Source: Bacteroidales bacterium (lineage in GTDB: Bacteria; Bacteroidota; Bacteroidia; Bacteroidales; UBA932). From it: DNA of 64,000 nucleotides. The notes below the pieces were generated by a model. That model saw nothing but the letters and a program-made list of their open reading frames with translations. It ran no database searches and had not been told where the DNA came from. This document shows positions 63,552-64,000 of this stretch, in pieces. Where the stretch lies: assembly GCA_017455065.1 (NCBI GenBank), contig JAFTBU010000013.1, forward strand, positions 1-64,000, read 5' to 3'. The number at the start of each line of letters is the position of its first letter. The stretch's first letter is position 1. The position numbers and the translations under genes were made by a program.

Positions 63552-63572
63552 AAGTTTTAAAATTGACACTTT

Positions 63573-63580
63573 CAAATATA
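63573..63580 (-). promoter_or_regulatory. Promoter -7 box for the flavin reductase gene
   Basis: The minus strand reads TATATTTG, an exact TAnnTTTG match 21 bases upstream of the ATG at 63551. Confidence 0.55.
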
Positions 63581-63592
63581 ATCATTTATCGC

Positions 63593-63600
63593 TATTTTTG
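63593..63600 (+). promoter_or_regulatory. Promoter -7 box for the S28/S37-like peptidase gene
   Basis: TATTTTTG matches TAnnTTTG exactly, 8 bases before the ATG at 63609, giving a very short leader. Confidence 0.5.
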
Positions 63601-63608
63601 CCACGACC

Positions 63609-64000
63609 ATGAAGACGAAACTCGCCCTGCTGACGCTTCTGCTCGGAGTCTTCCTCGCTGTATCCTGCAGCAAGGAAGAAATCTACCTCGACCCCGAAGT
63701 GCCGGTGTACTCTTCACTCCGGGAAGCACTGGAGGCCATCCCGCAGGTCGATATCATCGACGGCAACACCGAGGGCACCCGTTTCGTGCTGTTCTTCGAG
63801 CAGGACATCGACCACCGCAACCCCCTCGCGGGCAGCTTCAACCAGCAGGTCTCCGTCTTCTTCCGGGGCTTCGACCGCCCCACCATCCTCGTCACCGAAG
63901 GCTACTACTGGAGCGGACGCTTCGACGTCAGAGGCTTCGGCGATTATCTCCAGGCCAATATCGTCAGGGTGGAGCACCGCAACTACGGCGAATCCCTCAA
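63609..64000 (+). CDS. Secreted serine peptidase-like lipoprotein, truncated at window end
   Basis: The first 130 residues are present; the frame is open to the window edge. A lipoprotein signal (VFLAVSC, cysteine near residue 19) is followed by FFEQDIDHRNPLAGSFNQQV and VEHRNYGES, both typical of the S28/S37 prolyl-tripeptidyl aminopeptidase group, where the former is near the domain start and the latter precedes the catalytic serine region. The catalytic triad itself lies beyond the window, so activity cannot be judged. Confidence 0.8.
   Translation, partial: MKTKLALLTLLLGVFLAVSCSKEEIYLDPEVPVYSSLREALEAIPQVDIIDGNTEGTRFVLFFEQDIDHRNPLAGSFNQQVSVFFRGFDRPTILVTEGYYWSGRFDVRGFGDYLQANIVRVEHRNYGESL

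Overview
The window is chromosomal DNA from a GC-rich member of the Bacteroidota, most likely Bacteroidales. Evidence: a V-type ATPase operon with a DUF2764 subunit, a Rho factor with a long glutamine-rich insertion, a CcsB-CcsA fusion, DUF4251/DUF4301/DUF5683 proteins, an UpxY-type NusG paralogue, and above all a TAnnTTTG box (the Bacteroidota -7 promoter element) in front of almost every transcription unit. No tRNA, rRNA, phage, insertion sequence or CRISPR array was seen. Family or genus cannot be fixed from this window.

Layout. 0-8.5 kb: rho-pncB-mnmE on the minus strand, then divergent lptD-like and amidase genes. 8.8-11.5 kb: dnaA-rpe and convergent birA. 11.5-15.5 kb: ftsH-cdsA-psd-upxY-like. 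15.5-18 kb: fucI-nitroreductase. 18-22 kb: tgt-lptF/G-dut-murF. 22-23.6 kb: obgE and a PAP2 phosphatase. 23.6-25.15 kb: gene-free, repeat-rich region. 25.2-32.8 kb: aspA, a rubredoxin gene, then a porin-imelysin-dihaem protein-CcsBA cluster. 32.8-36.6 kb: adk, hpt, a helix-hairpin-helix outer-membrane protein and a lipid kinase. 36.6-40.9 kb: parA-parB-DUF5683-mltD. 40.9-48 kb: seven-gene V-ATPase operon. 48.1-52.8 kb: a THUMP-like methyltransferase and a four-gene sodium-pumping decarboxylase. 52.9-58.4 kb: recF-DUF721-pdxB-DUF4301 and TPR protein-yebC. 58.5-64 kb: DUF4251 lipoprotein and kinase, a second gene-free repeat region (59.93-61.72 kb), an AlkZ-like protein and flavin reductase, and a truncated S28/S37-like peptidase gene.

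How genes may work together. Most of the window is housekeeping: envelope biogenesis, replication and segregation, translation and nucleotide metabolism. Two themes stand out. The V-ATPase rotor subunit has sodium-type ligand motifs and its operon lies next to a biotin-dependent sodium-pumping decarboxylase, so both probably use one sodium gradient; birA at 11 kb would biotinylate the carrier protein. The porin, imelysin lipoprotein, dihaem lipoprotein and CcsBA form a coherent surface iron/redox unit.

The least explained DNA is in the two repeat-rich gaps. They share a 53-bp hairpin unit in tandem arrays (19 A-type copies with paired stem changes, 4 B-type copies) and a larger GC-rich, multi-hairpin element (four copies in long and short forms). 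I could not match these to a known element from sequence alone.
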